Below are positions 1 to 6,966 of a stretch of DNA of 64,000 bases, piece after piece. Made by a program: the position numbers and the translations under genes. Positions within the stretch are counted from its first letter, which is position 1. Each line of letters begins with the position of its first letter. The notes beneath the pieces were generated by a model. It did not search any database, was not told the origin of the DNA, and was given only the letters and a program-made list of their open reading frames with translations. Source of the DNA: JAHDVS01 sp964370985 (GTDB lineage: Bacteria; Actinomycetota; Thermoleophilia; Gaiellales; Gaiellaceae); assembly GCA_964370985.1 (NCBI GenBank), contig CAYJLE010000008.1, forward strand, positions 1 to 64,000, in the 5' to 3' direction.

Positions 1-1785
1 ACCATCAGGTGCGCGCGCTGCAGGTTGACGCCCTCTCCGGCGGCGTCCGTGGCGACGAGCACGAAGACGCCGGGCTCCTGCTGGAACGACTCCTGCGCTA
101 CCTGACGTTTCTCGCGGTGCAGGCCGCCGTGGATCTCGACGACCGCCTCCGGCTTTCCGAGCAGCGTCCGGATACGGTCGGTGAGGTAGTTGAGCGTGTC
201 CCTGTGCTCGGTGAAGACGATCAGCTTCCGACGCTTGCCGGTCTCGTCGAACATCTCGTCCTCGGTGTCCTGCAGCAGCTCGGCCAGGCGCGTCCACTTC
301 GCGTCCATGCCCGAACGTCTGACACGCCCCGCGAGCGCCTCGAGATCACGGAGAGTGCGAATCTCGGCTTCGAGCTCGGCGATCGTCTTCGCGGCCGACG
401 CCTGATCGACGACCGCTTCCTCGAGGTCTTCGAGCTCGCTGTCTGGCAGCTCGTCGATGTCCTCGAGGTCAGGTGCCTCGAGCCCGGCGGTGAGGTCGAT
501 CGCCTCCTCCCTGCCGCGCCTCCCGCGCCGCTCCTGGTTCCGGGGGGGCGCGCGCCGCGCGGGGGGGCGGCGCAGCGACTGGTAGATCGCCTCCGGCGAG
601 GAGGCGAGCCGCCGCTGCAGCACCGTCAGCGCGAACCCGACGACGTTACCGCGCCGACCCTCACCCTCGGCCTTCAGCCGGTCGGCCCGGTTCATCTCCT
701 CGCGCACGTACTCGGTGACGTCGGCGTACAGCAGCGCCTCGCCGGCCGAGAGCGGGTAGGAGACGGTGTAGGCCCGGCGCTCCGGGAAGAGCGGCTTGCC
801 CTCGAACGTCAGCAGCTCCTCCTTCACCATCCGCCGCATCAACCCCTGCGCGTCCAGCGCCTTCCCGCCCTTGCGCGGCTTGCCCTCGAAGCGGTCAGGG
901 TCGATCAGCGCCATGAACAGCTGGAAGTCCTCCGGCTTGCCGCTGTGCGGCGTCGCCGTCATCAGCAGCAGATGCCGCGTGATCCGGCCGAGCAGCTCAC
1001 CGAGCTCGTAGCGGCGGGTCTTCTTCGTCTCGAGCCCGTAGAAATGCGCCGACATCTTGTGCGCCTCGTCCACGACGACGAGATCCCAGTCGGTCTGCTC
1101 CAGCTTCGCCTGGTTCTCGTCGTTGCGTGAAAGCTGGTCGAGACGCGCGATGACCAGGCTCTTCTCCGCAAACGGGTTCCCGCTCCGCGACGCCTCGATC
1201 GTGTCCCGCGTGATGATCTCGAACTCGAGCCCGAGCTTCAGCGCCAGCTCGTCCTGCCACTGCTCCACCAGACTCCCCGGGGGCACGATCAAGCAGCGCT
1301 TCACATCACCGCGGACGATCAGCTCCTTGATCAGCAGGCCAGCCATGATCGTCTTGCCGGCGCCGGGGTCGTCCGCGAGCAGGAATCGCAAGGGCTGCCG
1401 CGGGAGCATCTCGCCGTAGACCGCACGGATCTGGTGCGGCAGCGGGTCGAGGTTCGATGTGTGCACGGCAAGGTACGGGTCGAAGAGGTGCGCCAGCCGA
1501 ATCCGGAGCGCCTCGGAGGCCAGCCGGAAGAGCTGCCCGTCGGCGCCGAAGCTCCAGGCCCGCCCCGGCGTTTTCGATCTCGAGACGAGCCTCGTCTGGT
1601 CGGTAGAGGAGCTCGTGATCGACCTTGCCGGCGTCGTCGCGATAGGTCAGCGTCAGCGCCTGCGTGCCGTGCCACTCAGCCTGGATGACTGTGACAGCGC
1701 GGTCCGGCAGGACGCCGCCGACGCGGGCGCCAGGGGTCAGGTCCTCGAGTCGTGCCTGGCTAGAGGCGAGCTCGGTCATTCTCAT
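1..1785 (-). CDS. SNF2/DEAH-type helicase, partial and frameshifted
   Basis: ATP-dependent superfamily-2 helicase, read leftwards and running off the window, so the C-terminus is missing. Visible motifs: Walker A DDPGAGKT (about 1345-1375), DEAH box VVVDEAHK (about 1065), TATPHSGK (about 960), and the second RecA domain with FTEHRDTLNYL (about 210) and ATDAAGEGVNLQ (17-55). The start is ATG 1785 or 1779. About 73 codons in, the frame breaks: deleting one C from the CCCC run at 1563-1566 restores the expected AGRAWSFGADG, so this is one extra base, either a sequencing error or a real lesion. Near 540-570 a homopolymer-rich stretch encodes an odd RRPPARRAPP linker but keeps frame. Helicases of this type often sit in defence clusters, but no partner gene is visible here. 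Confidence 0.8.
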
Positions 1786-1875
1786 GGCCGAGAGTACTCG
1801 GACGTCCCGACGCGCCGGACTCGCTCGCGGCCGCGCCCGACGTTCTGCTCGAACGGGTGGTTCAATGTGAGGAGC

Positions 1876-2079
1876 GTGGGTGAGCAGCCGTACGTCCTGC
1901 TCGACCGGGCCTCGCGGAACTTCCTCGGCGAGTTCGAGACGTTCCCGGAGGCCGAGGCGGCACTGCTTCGGTTCGTCGCGGCGGAGCCGGGCGCGGCCGG
2001 CGGCCTCGAGGTCTGGCACGAGGAGCGTGAACGTGTGGCGATCGACCCGGAGAAGCTGCGCGGCGCCACGAACGGGTAG
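1876..2079 (+). CDS. small hypothetical protein (67 aa)
   Basis: Short acidic protein beginning VGEQPYVLLDRASRN and ending EKLRGATNG. It lies divergently from the helicase start with about 90 bp between them. The GTG start at 1876 is preceded by GAGGAG, which is rather close; an in-frame GTG at 1867 is the alternative. The composition (regular aromatic and charged residues, GC-rich third positions) looks coding, but I recognise no family and see no membrane segment or signal peptide. Confidence 0.45.
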   Translation: MGEQPYVLLDRASRNFLGEFETFPEAEAALLRFVAAEPGAAGGLEVWHEERERVAIDPEKLRGATNG

Positions 2080-2083
2080 GCCC

Positions 2084-2710
2084 TCACGCCGGCCGCTCCT
2101 CGACCAGCCCGAAGTTGAAGAGCCGCCAGTGCATGGCCTCCTGGGACACGTCGAATCGGGCTGCCATCGCCTCGATGGAATCGTCCGCGGAGAACGCGCT
2201 TCTTACGGCCGGCTCGGGCATCAGGAGCTCGGCGGCGAAGACGTTCGCCTCGCGCTCGAGCGGTGGGGTTGTCGCGGGCCGGACAGGTCCGGCCCCTACA
2301 CCGCGTGGGGGATCGGCGCCCGCGCCGGGTTGGGGTTCGGATCGGCGGGGGTGCGCAGGTTCGGCGGCCGCGGCGGGGTGGATCGCGGCTTGGCGGCAGT
2401 AGATCGGCGCGCGGTGGCCCTCGATGACCTGGCAGACCCAGTGGCCGAGCTCGTGGGCGATCGTGAAGCGGCGGCGGCCGGAGCTCTGGCGGGCCTCGGC
2501 GGCGTTCAGCCAGATCTCCCGCTCGCGCGGGAGCAGGAGACCCGAGACGGGGAGGCCGTCCGACTCGGCGATCCGCAGGCCGAGCAGGTCCTCGGCGATC
2601 GACTCGACGGGGACGGGGACGGCGGAGCCGCCGAACACCTCCCGGTGGCGGGCGAGCAGCTCGGCGGCGCGTGGATCCGTGACCGGACCGGGCATGTCTC
2701 CAATTGTCAT
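2084..2710 (-). CDS. ImmA/IrrE-family zinc metallopeptidase
   Basis: Gluzincin-like peptidase. With the ATG at 2710, the zinc motif HELGH falls at residues 86-90 and the third ligand is expected in EREANVFAAELLMPE (about 152-166). This family usually cleaves a repressor or anti-sigma-like partner; the two genes upstream on the same strand encode an HTH protein and an ECF sigma factor, making a plausible three-gene regulatory cassette. The stop of the HTH gene overlaps a possible TTG start at 2731 (TTGA), and ATG 2695 is another option. Between the two zinc motifs, residues about 106-149 form a Pro/Ala/Arg-rich insert that includes a dispersed hairpin repeat (2274-2300) read in frame; normal family members are compact here. 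Confidence 0.85.
   Translation of the reverse strand: MTIGDMPGPVTDPRAAELLARHREVFGGSAVPVPVESIAEDLLGLRIAESDGLPVSGLLLPREREIWLNAAEARQSSGRRRFTIAHELGHWVCQVIEGHRAPIYCRQAAIHPAAAAEPAHPRRSEPQPGAGADPPRGVGAGPVRPATTPPLEREANVFAAELLMPEPAVRSAFSADDSIEAMAARFDVSQEAMHWRLFNFGLVEERPA
2274..2300. repeat. dispersed hairpin repeat, copy A (inside ImmA/IrrE gene)
   Basis: Contains GGGCCGGAC-AG-GTCCGGCCC, a hairpin with perfect 9-bp arms, followed by CCTACA. The same unit with the same CCTACA tail occurs at 6065-6093 and 21441-21468. Here it is read through in frame by the peptidase gene on the minus strand. Confidence 0.8.
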
Positions 2711-2727
2711 ACTTCGCGGCGCGATCT

Positions 2728-3483
2728 TCAATGGCCGCCGGTGAAGAGGCGGTCGATCTCGTCCGGCTCCGCGGGCCCGGGCTGCGGCGGGAGCGGGAGC
2801 GGGAGCGCGGCCTGCTCCTCGGCGGGCGGCTCGCCGGCGGCGCGGAAGTAGGCGGGCTCAGCGTGGGGGGGCGGGGCCGGCCAGGGGAGGAGATCCTCGA
2901 CGCGGGCGCGTAGCGCGCCGGCGAGCGCGGCGAAGACGCGGCGGTCGACCCGCTCGGGGGCGAGCTGGCCGGTCTCGAGCCGGTGGTAGTAGCCCGCGAC
3001 CCGGTCTCGCTTCGCCGGGTCGAGCGCGAGCGAGCGCACGAGGGCGTCGACGACCGCCTCGCGGCGCAGGCCGCGGCGGCGGCGCAGCTCGAGGAGCGGT
3101 GGCTCGCCGCCGAGCCAGGCGCGCAGGGCCGCGACCTGGTCCTCGTCCGGGTCGGGCGGCGCCGCCGAGACCGCGAAGCGCTCGAGCAGGGCGGCCAGCC
3201 GCGGCGCGCCCCCCCCCCCCCCGGGCCGGGGGCCCCCCCCCCCCGCGCCCGCCCCCCCCCCGCCCCCCCCCCCGCCCANNNNNNNNNNCCTGGCGCGCAG
3301 GGCCGCGTCGTGGTCGTCGTCGGGGGCGGGGGGCGCGGCCGAGACCGCGTAGCGCGCGCGGCGGCCGGCCGGCGGCGGCGCGCCGGCGCCGGCGCGGGTC
3401 AGGTACTCGCGCGCGTCCGGGCGCTCCCCGGCGGCGAAGCGCCGGGCGAACTCCTCGAGCAGGTCGAGCACGTCCTCACCCAT
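2728..3483 (-). CDS. HTH-containing putative sigma-factor partner, interrupted by assembly gap
   Basis: Begins MGEDVLDLLEEFARRFAAG and ends EPDEIDRLFTGGH. The C-terminal half has an XRE-like helical region (LRRRRGLRREAVVDALVRSL, then GYYHRLETGQL) followed by a Pro-rich tail. Its start overlaps the sigma factor stop by 8 bp and its stop overlaps the next gene, so it is translationally coupled to both; a role as regulator or anti-sigma-like substrate of the ImmA/IrrE peptidase is an inference. The middle is unreliable: ten N and about 75 bases of C-runs (3205-3288) separate two similar stretches (RYAVSAAPPAPDDDHDAALRA and RFAVSAAPPDPDEDQVAALRA), which look like the same locus read twice. The true protein is probably about 30-50 residues shorter. 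Confidence 0.65.
   Translation of the reverse strand: MGEDVLDLLEEFARRFAAGERPDAREYLTRAGAGAPPPAGRRARYAVSAAPPAPDDDHDAALRARXXXXGGGGGGGGAGAGGGGPRPGGGGGAPRLAALLERFAVSAAPPDPDEDQVAALRAWLGGEPPLLELRRRRGLRREAVVDALVRSLALDPAKRDRVAGYYHRLETGQLAPERVDRRVFAALAGALRARVEDLLPWPAPPPHAEPAYFRAAGEPPAEEQAALPLPLPPQPGPAEPDEIDRLFTGGH
3205..3288. other. low-complexity C-run and 10-N assembly gap
   Basis: Nearly pure C/G homopolymer sequence ending in N at 3279-3288. The flanks at about 3120-3205 and 3289-3360 resemble each other (both contain GCGCGCAGGGCCGCG then GAGACCGCG), as expected when two error-laden ends of overlapping contigs are scaffolded rather than merged. Confidence 0.85.
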
Positions 3484-3982
3484 TGCCGACCGCCTCGCGC
3501 AGGCGCCGCTTGGCGCGGTCGTAGGTCTGGTCGACCGCGTTCGGCGCCATCCCGAGCCGCGCGGCCACCTCCCGGGCGCTCAGGTCGCCGAAGCAGCGCA
3601 GCTCGAAGACCTCGCGCTGCGGTGCCGTCAGCACGCCCAGCCACGCCTCCAGCTCGTCGCGAAGCTCGAGCTCCAGCTCGACCCCCGGGTCGAGCTCCTC
3701 GTCGAACGAGACGAGCCTGACGTCCTTGCGCCTCAGGTGATTCCCGACGAGCCAGGTGATCACGTTGTGCAGGACGACCCGGAACGGCACCGTGTACCGC
3801 TTCCCCGCCGCGAGCTCCCGGTACAGGCGCAGCATGACCTCCTGGACGACGTCGTCCGCGCTCGCGTCGCGCACGACCGCGTGAACCCGGGTTCGCACCG
3901 TCGGCAGCCAGGTCGCGAGCAGCGTCGCGAGATCGCCGGCCGCGATGAGGTCCGCGTCGAGCGCGTCACGGGCGTCGTGCAT
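3476..3982 (-). CDS. ECF-type RNA polymerase sigma factor
   Basis: 168-aa extracytoplasmic-function sigma factor. Region 2 is visible in DASADDVVQEVMLRLYREL (residues about 40-58) and region 4 in LTAPQREVFELRCFGDLS followed by the helix-turn-helix AREVAARLGMAPNAVDQTYD (about 115-155). It directs RNA polymerase to a small regulon, unidentified here. It is the first gene of a leftward cassette with the HTH protein (8-bp overlap) and the ImmA/IrrE peptidase, so its activity may be controlled by the HTH protein and released by proteolysis; that is inference. The ATG start at 3982 is the only reasonable one. Confidence 0.9.
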   Translation of the reverse strand: MHDARDALDADLIAAGDLATLLATWLPTVRTRVHAVVRDASADDVVQEVMLRLYRELAAGKRYTVPFRVVLHNVITWLVGNHLRRKDVRLVSFDEELDPGVELELELRDELEAWLGVLTAPQREVFELRCFGDLSAREVAARLGMAPNAVDQTYDRAKRRLREAVGNG

Positions 3983-4094
3983 CGAGACGGGAGTCGTGCG
4001 CGACAGGCCGCCATCTTACGACCCGACCGGGAAGGACACGAGCGGCCCCGGCTCATGTCAGGGAGTCGGGCCGAGGGGCGGGCGGTCTTACGGC

Positions 4095-4706
4095 TCAGAG
4101 CGGCTCGGCTCCTTCGCTCAGGATCTCGAGATAGGCCCGGTAGGCGAAGACCCGCTCGCGTTTGCGGCCGCTGATCTCCCGCACGATCCCGAGGCTCTCG
4201 AGCGACTCGATGGCGCGGGCGACGGTCGGATAGCTGACCCCGGTGCGCGCAGCCAGGTCGGGAAGGGTGGCGAGCGGTCGGCGGCGCAGGGCGTCGAAGA
4301 CGCGCAGCGCGCTGGCAGCGCGACGACCGAGTCCCTGAATCCGTTCGCGGTCGCGGGCAAAAAGCTCGAGCAGGCGGTGGGCGGTGTCCACGGCCCCGGC
4401 GGAGGTCTGCTCGACGCCCTCGAGGAAGAAGTCGAGCCACGCCTCCCAGTCGCCCTCCCAGCGGACGAGGTCGAGCAGCCGGTAGTACTCGGCCCGGTGC
4501 TGCTTGAGGTAGAGGCTCAGGTAGAGGAGTGGCTGGCGAAGCACCCCCTCGTCGTGGAGCACGAGCGCGACGAGCAGCCGCCCCATGCGCCCGTTGCCGT
4601 CGAGGAACGGGTGGATGGTCTCGAACTGCACGTGGGCGAGCGCGGCGCGGACGAGGGGCGAGCACGGCAGCGCGTCGTCGTGGAGAAAGCGCTCCAGCGC
4701 AGCCAT
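4095..4706 (-). pseudogene. Fic-family protein, N-terminally truncated
   Basis: Fic domains transfer AMP or related groups to target hydroxyls. The intact catalytic motif HPFLDGNGRMGR is present (residues about 32-43), followed by the usual helical part and a C-terminal winged helix (SYPTVARAIESLESLGIVRE). Family members of this architecture are about 370 aa; here only 203 aa remain and roughly 170-185 N-terminal residues, including the region that normally holds the inhibitory helix, are absent. The reading frame upstream of ATG 4706 is occupied by a perfect inverted repeat (4713-4743). It is probably a decayed remnant, but expression as an unregulated mini-Fic cannot be excluded. Confidence 0.8.
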
Positions 4707-4712
4707 GCTGCT

Positions 4713-4743
4713 CGCGTGAATAGGATGCTCTCCTATTCACGCG
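4713..4743. promoter_or_regulatory. perfect 13-bp inverted repeat upstream of fic remnant
   Basis: CGCGTGAATAGGA, five bases, then TCCTATTCACGCG. It ends 6 bp before the Fic start. Its AT-rich core stands out in this GC-rich DNA and looks like an operator, possibly for the winged-helix domain of the Fic protein itself (inference). Confidence 0.7.
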
Positions 4744-4859
4744 AACGTGCACGGTCCTCGGGTGGGGGCTTCTTCCTCCAACCCCGAGGGGCGTGGCGGC
4801 TGATGGCGTGCCCGCAAAGGCCGGTTGTCCCACTCGCCCTGGGCGGGCAGGATCGAGGC

Positions 4860-5135
4860 ATGTGGGAGACAACCGACCCGGAAGGCCGGCGCGTCGTTCT
4901 GACGCTCGCAGCCTGGCGCCACATCGTCGAGCGCTATGACGAGCTCGCCGGCCTCCGAACCGTGGTTCTCGCGGCTGTCGCCGACCCGGACCGGCACATC
5001 ACAGGCCGGGCTGAGGGCGAGGAGTGGCTCTACCGTCACGGGCTCGGGCCCAGTCTCTGGGTGAAAGTCGCGGTACACTTCGGACCCGTGGAAGGGGGCG
5101 TCGTGACCGCCTTTCCGCGCCGGAGGTTCCCGTGA
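4860..5135 (+). CDS. PBECR/DUF4258-like small protein, putative toxin (copy 1)
   Basis: 91 aa. The pattern RRVVLTLAAWRHIVERYDEL, then VLAAVADPDRHI, EEWLYRHG, LWVKVAVHF and GGVVTAFPRRRF matches the small RelE/barnase-like nuclease families (PBECR, DUF4258), where the WxHI histidine is characteristic. Its stop overlaps the GTG start of the DUF2283 gene downstream (GTGA), the usual arrangement of a toxin-antitoxin-like pair. The assignment is from pattern memory, and activity is unproven. A second copy of the pair follows at 5524-6035. Confidence 0.65.
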   Translation: MWETTDPEGRRVVLTLAAWRHIVERYDELAGLRTVVLAAVADPDRHITGRAEGEEWLYRHGLGPSLWVKVAVHFGPVEGGVVTAFPRRRFP

Positions 5136-5407
5136 GCGCGCGGATCGACGACATCGAGTTCGACAACGTGTCGTACGACGCAACCGGGGACGTCCTGTAC
5201 CTCCACGTCGGAAGCCCACGGACGGCAGTCGACTTCGACGAGTCGCCGGAAGAGCATCATGTCCGCCACGGGCCCCACGGCGAGGTCGTTGGCCTCACGA
5301 TCCTGAGCGCGCGCCTCGTCCTCGTGGAGGACGGGAAGATCGTGGTCACGCTGCCCGACCGTCGTCTCGAGACGAGCGACCTCGGAGACGCGCTCGCGGC
5401 CGCGTAG
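5132..5407 (+). CDS. DUF2283 protein, putative antitoxin (copy 1)
   Basis: 91 aa with the family core FDNVSYDATGDVLYLHVG at the N-terminus and GEVVGLTILSARLVLVEDGK in the middle. DUF2283 proteins are small beta-rich proteins of unknown function, commonly encoded beside small nuclease-like genes. The GTG start overlaps the stop of the preceding gene, implying coupled translation. It is similar throughout to the second copy at 5727-6035, so the pair has been duplicated. Confidence 0.75.
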   Translation: MSARIDDIEFDNVSYDATGDVLYLHVGSPRTAVDFDESPEEHHVRHGPHGEVVGLTILSARLVLVEDGKIVVTLPDRRLETSDLGDALAAA

Positions 5408-5523
5408 TCGTCCCGCCCGCAGCCCGCCCCTCGTCGAGAAGCGGTTCGCCGCGCCCCAGCATCCGATGCGTTGTCTATATTGCAAACGTCGTCGCAACAA
5501 CCTTCGACCCCGACGGACGCCGG

Positions 5524-5769
5524 GTGGTCCTCACGGAACGATCGTGGGGTCACATCAAGTCGCGGCGCCCGCAGCTCGGGAGACACCTGCGAGCGATCAT
5601 GACGGCCGTCCGTGAGCCCACCCGGCGCTCTGGCGGCCGCTCCTCGAACGAGGAATGGTTCTTCCTCGAGGGAGCCGGGCCGGCCCGCTGGCTCCAGGTC
5701 GTCGTACACTACGAAGGAGGTGAGGGATGGATAGCAACCGCGTTCCCCCGGCGGTCGCTGCCCCGGTGA
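5524..5769 (+). CDS. PBECR/DUF4258-like small protein (copy 2), start unclear
   Basis: Homologous to the gene at 4860: VVLTERSWGHIKSRRPQLG, VREPTRR, EEWFFLEG, RWLQVVVHYEGGEGWIATAFP. The first in-frame conventional start is GTG 5524, which cuts about 12 residues relative to copy 1; the homologous codons for TFDPDGRR lie just upstream (5500-5523) without an ATG, GTG or TTG. Either an unusual start (ATT 5479) is used or the 5' end has decayed. It overlaps the following DUF2283 gene by 43 bp. Confidence 0.55.
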   Translation: MVLTERSWGHIKSRRPQLGRHLRAIMTAVREPTRRSGGRSSNEEWFFLEGAGPARWLQVVVHYEGGEGWIATAFPRRSLPR

Positions 5770-6035
5770 CGATCGCCGGCGTCGAGTTCGACAACGTCGA
5801 GTACGACAGCGTCGGCGACGTCCTCTACCTGCACGTCGGCGATCCCCGGTCGGCCGTCGACTTCGACGGCACGGCCGAGGGGGACGGCACGAGCTACGGA
5901 CCCGACGGGGGCCTCGTCGGGATCACGATCCTGAACGCGCGCCTGCGGCTCGAGGAGGACGGCAAGATCGTCCTCACGCTGCCCGAGCAGCGCGTCGAGG
6001 TCACGGAGCTCGGCGACGCTCTCGTCACCGCGTAG
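5727..6035 (+). CDS. DUF2283 protein, putative antitoxin (copy 2)
   Basis: 102 aa. The core FDNVEYDSVGDVLYLHVGDP and GGLVGITILNARLRLEEDGK match DUF2283. It has an excellent ribosome binding site, AAGGAGGT at 5714-5721, ahead of ATG 5727, and a TACACT -10-like hexamer at about 5706-5711, so it can be expressed without its weak upstream partner. A 54-bp stretch of this gene (about 5787-5840) is repeated at 6890-6945, where a third, truncated copy lies. Confidence 0.75.
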   Translation: MDSNRVPPAVAAPVTIAGVEFDNVEYDSVGDVLYLHVGDPRSAVDFDGTAEGDGTSYGPDGGLVGITILNARLRLEEDGKIVLTLPEQRVEVTELGDALVTA

Positions 6036-6064
6036 CGGGGCCTGTCACCGCCAGCGGTCGCGCC

Positions 6065-6093
6065 CGGCGGGCCGGGCAAGCCCGGCCCCTACA
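6065..6093. repeat. dispersed hairpin repeat, copy B
   Basis: GGGCCGGGC-AA-GCCCGGCCC followed by CCTACA. Compared with copies A and C, both sides of the stem have changed together (GC..GC instead of AC..GT), so the hairpin is preserved. It is intergenic, just after the second DUF2283 gene. Confidence 0.8.
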
Positions 6094-6209
6094 CCTGCGG
6101 AGGTATCGTGCCTCGCCCGAGCGGGCCGAGCATGCTCTGCCCCTGCACCCTGCGGGGGCCGTCCGCTCAGGACGATGCGACGCGTCGACTGTGCGGGGAG
6201 AATCGGCCC

Positions 6210-6592
6210 ATGGCCGGCGAGGGGCCCCCGCTACATCCTGACCGTGTCCCGAGCGTCGAGGACGCGGTCTTCGACGAGCGGAAGTTCACGAGGTGCTTGC
6301 TGGATCCGAGCAGCGAACACGGCTCAGCGAAGGCCGCGTTCTTCGCGGCGCTCGGCTATTCGCTCGAGGGGTGGCGGGAGCTGCGGGACGCCATCGCAAC
6401 CGCTGTCCCGTGCGTGCCTGGTCAGGTGAGCCGTCCAAACCGGGTCGAAGGGGGCGATATCTACGTCGCCCTGGTCGTGATCGGGGGCCCCTGGCAGCGA
6501 GCGTCGTGCGCACGTACTGGCACGTCCGGCCGGGCTGTCCCACGAGGTTCCTGAACGCGCTACCCTCGCCGAGGAGCGCGCGCCTACACTGA
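6210..6592 (+). pseudogene. DUF6883-like protein, frameshifted (putative toxin partner)
   Basis: From ATG 6210 (GGGGAG upstream) the first frame gives PSVEDAVFDERKFTRCLLDP, SAKAAFFAALGYSLEGWRELRDAI, typical of DUF6883. It then runs into an unrelated tail and stops at 6554. The family's C-terminal strand continues in another frame as VVRTYWHVRPGCPTRFLNALP (about 6505-6575), so a frameshift near 6485-6505 has broken it. DUF6883 genes are regularly followed by DUF4926, as here. Confidence 0.6.
6585..6590 (+). promoter_or_regulatory. -10 hexamer TACACT, leaderless start of DUF4926 gene
   Basis: TACACT ends 6 bp before ATG 6597, placing the expected transcription start at the start codon. No ribosome binding site is present. 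Confidence 0.5.
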
Positions 6593-6596
6593 GAGC

Positions 6597-6836
6597 ATGT
6601 CGACACGACCGCACCCATTCGCGTCGGTACGCCTCATCCGGCCGGTCGAGGAGTTCCCGGTCGACACGCGGGCGATCGTGATCGAGGAATACCCGGCTCG
6701 GGATGCCTACCTGATCGAGATCCTGGACGAGCACGGCGACGGGATCGACATCCTGTCCGCGGTCGCGGCCGACCTCGAGCTGCTCGCCTCCGGGGCGCAA
6801 GGCGCCCAGGGTCGCACGAAGCAGCCGGCGGCGTAG
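6597..6836 (+). CDS. DUF4926-like small protein, putative antitoxin
   Basis: 79 aa; FASVRLIRPVEEFPVDTR, AIVIEEYPARDAYLIEILDE and ILSAVAADLELL fit the compact beta-barrel pattern of DUF4926. In many genomes DUF4926 follows DUF6883 and the pair behaves like a toxin-antitoxin module (inference from gene association). The putative toxin here is broken, so this would be an orphan. It probably has a leaderless transcript, since a TACACT hexamer lies 6 bp ahead of the ATG. Confidence 0.65.
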   Translation: MSTRPHPFASVRLIRPVEEFPVDTRAIVIEEYPARDAYLIEILDEHGDGIDILSAVAADLELLASGAQGAQGRTKQPAA

Positions 6837-6862
6837 CGCTGCAACGCCGAGAGCTGGCGCGA

Positions 6863-6947
6863 ATGATCGTCAGGATCGCTGGCGGCGACCTCGACAACGT
6901 CGAGTACGACAGCGTCGGCGACGTCCTCTACCTGCACGTCGGCGATC
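6863..6947 (+). pseudogene. DUF2283 N-terminal fragment (copy 3)
   Basis: ATG 6863 opens IVRIAGGDLDNVEYDSVGDV and LYLHVGD, then all similarity ends at about 6947, where the 3' end of the convergent phospholipase gene begins. About 54 bases are identical to the second DUF2283 gene, pointing to recent duplication and truncation rather than old divergence. Confidence 0.75.
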
Positions 6948-6966
6948 AGAGCTCACCGCCCGCCCG

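Noticed and set aside
9..1130. A 373-codon plus-strand frame at the window start
   Set aside because: Antisense to the helicase whose Walker A, DEAH and TATPH motifs are clear on the minus strand.
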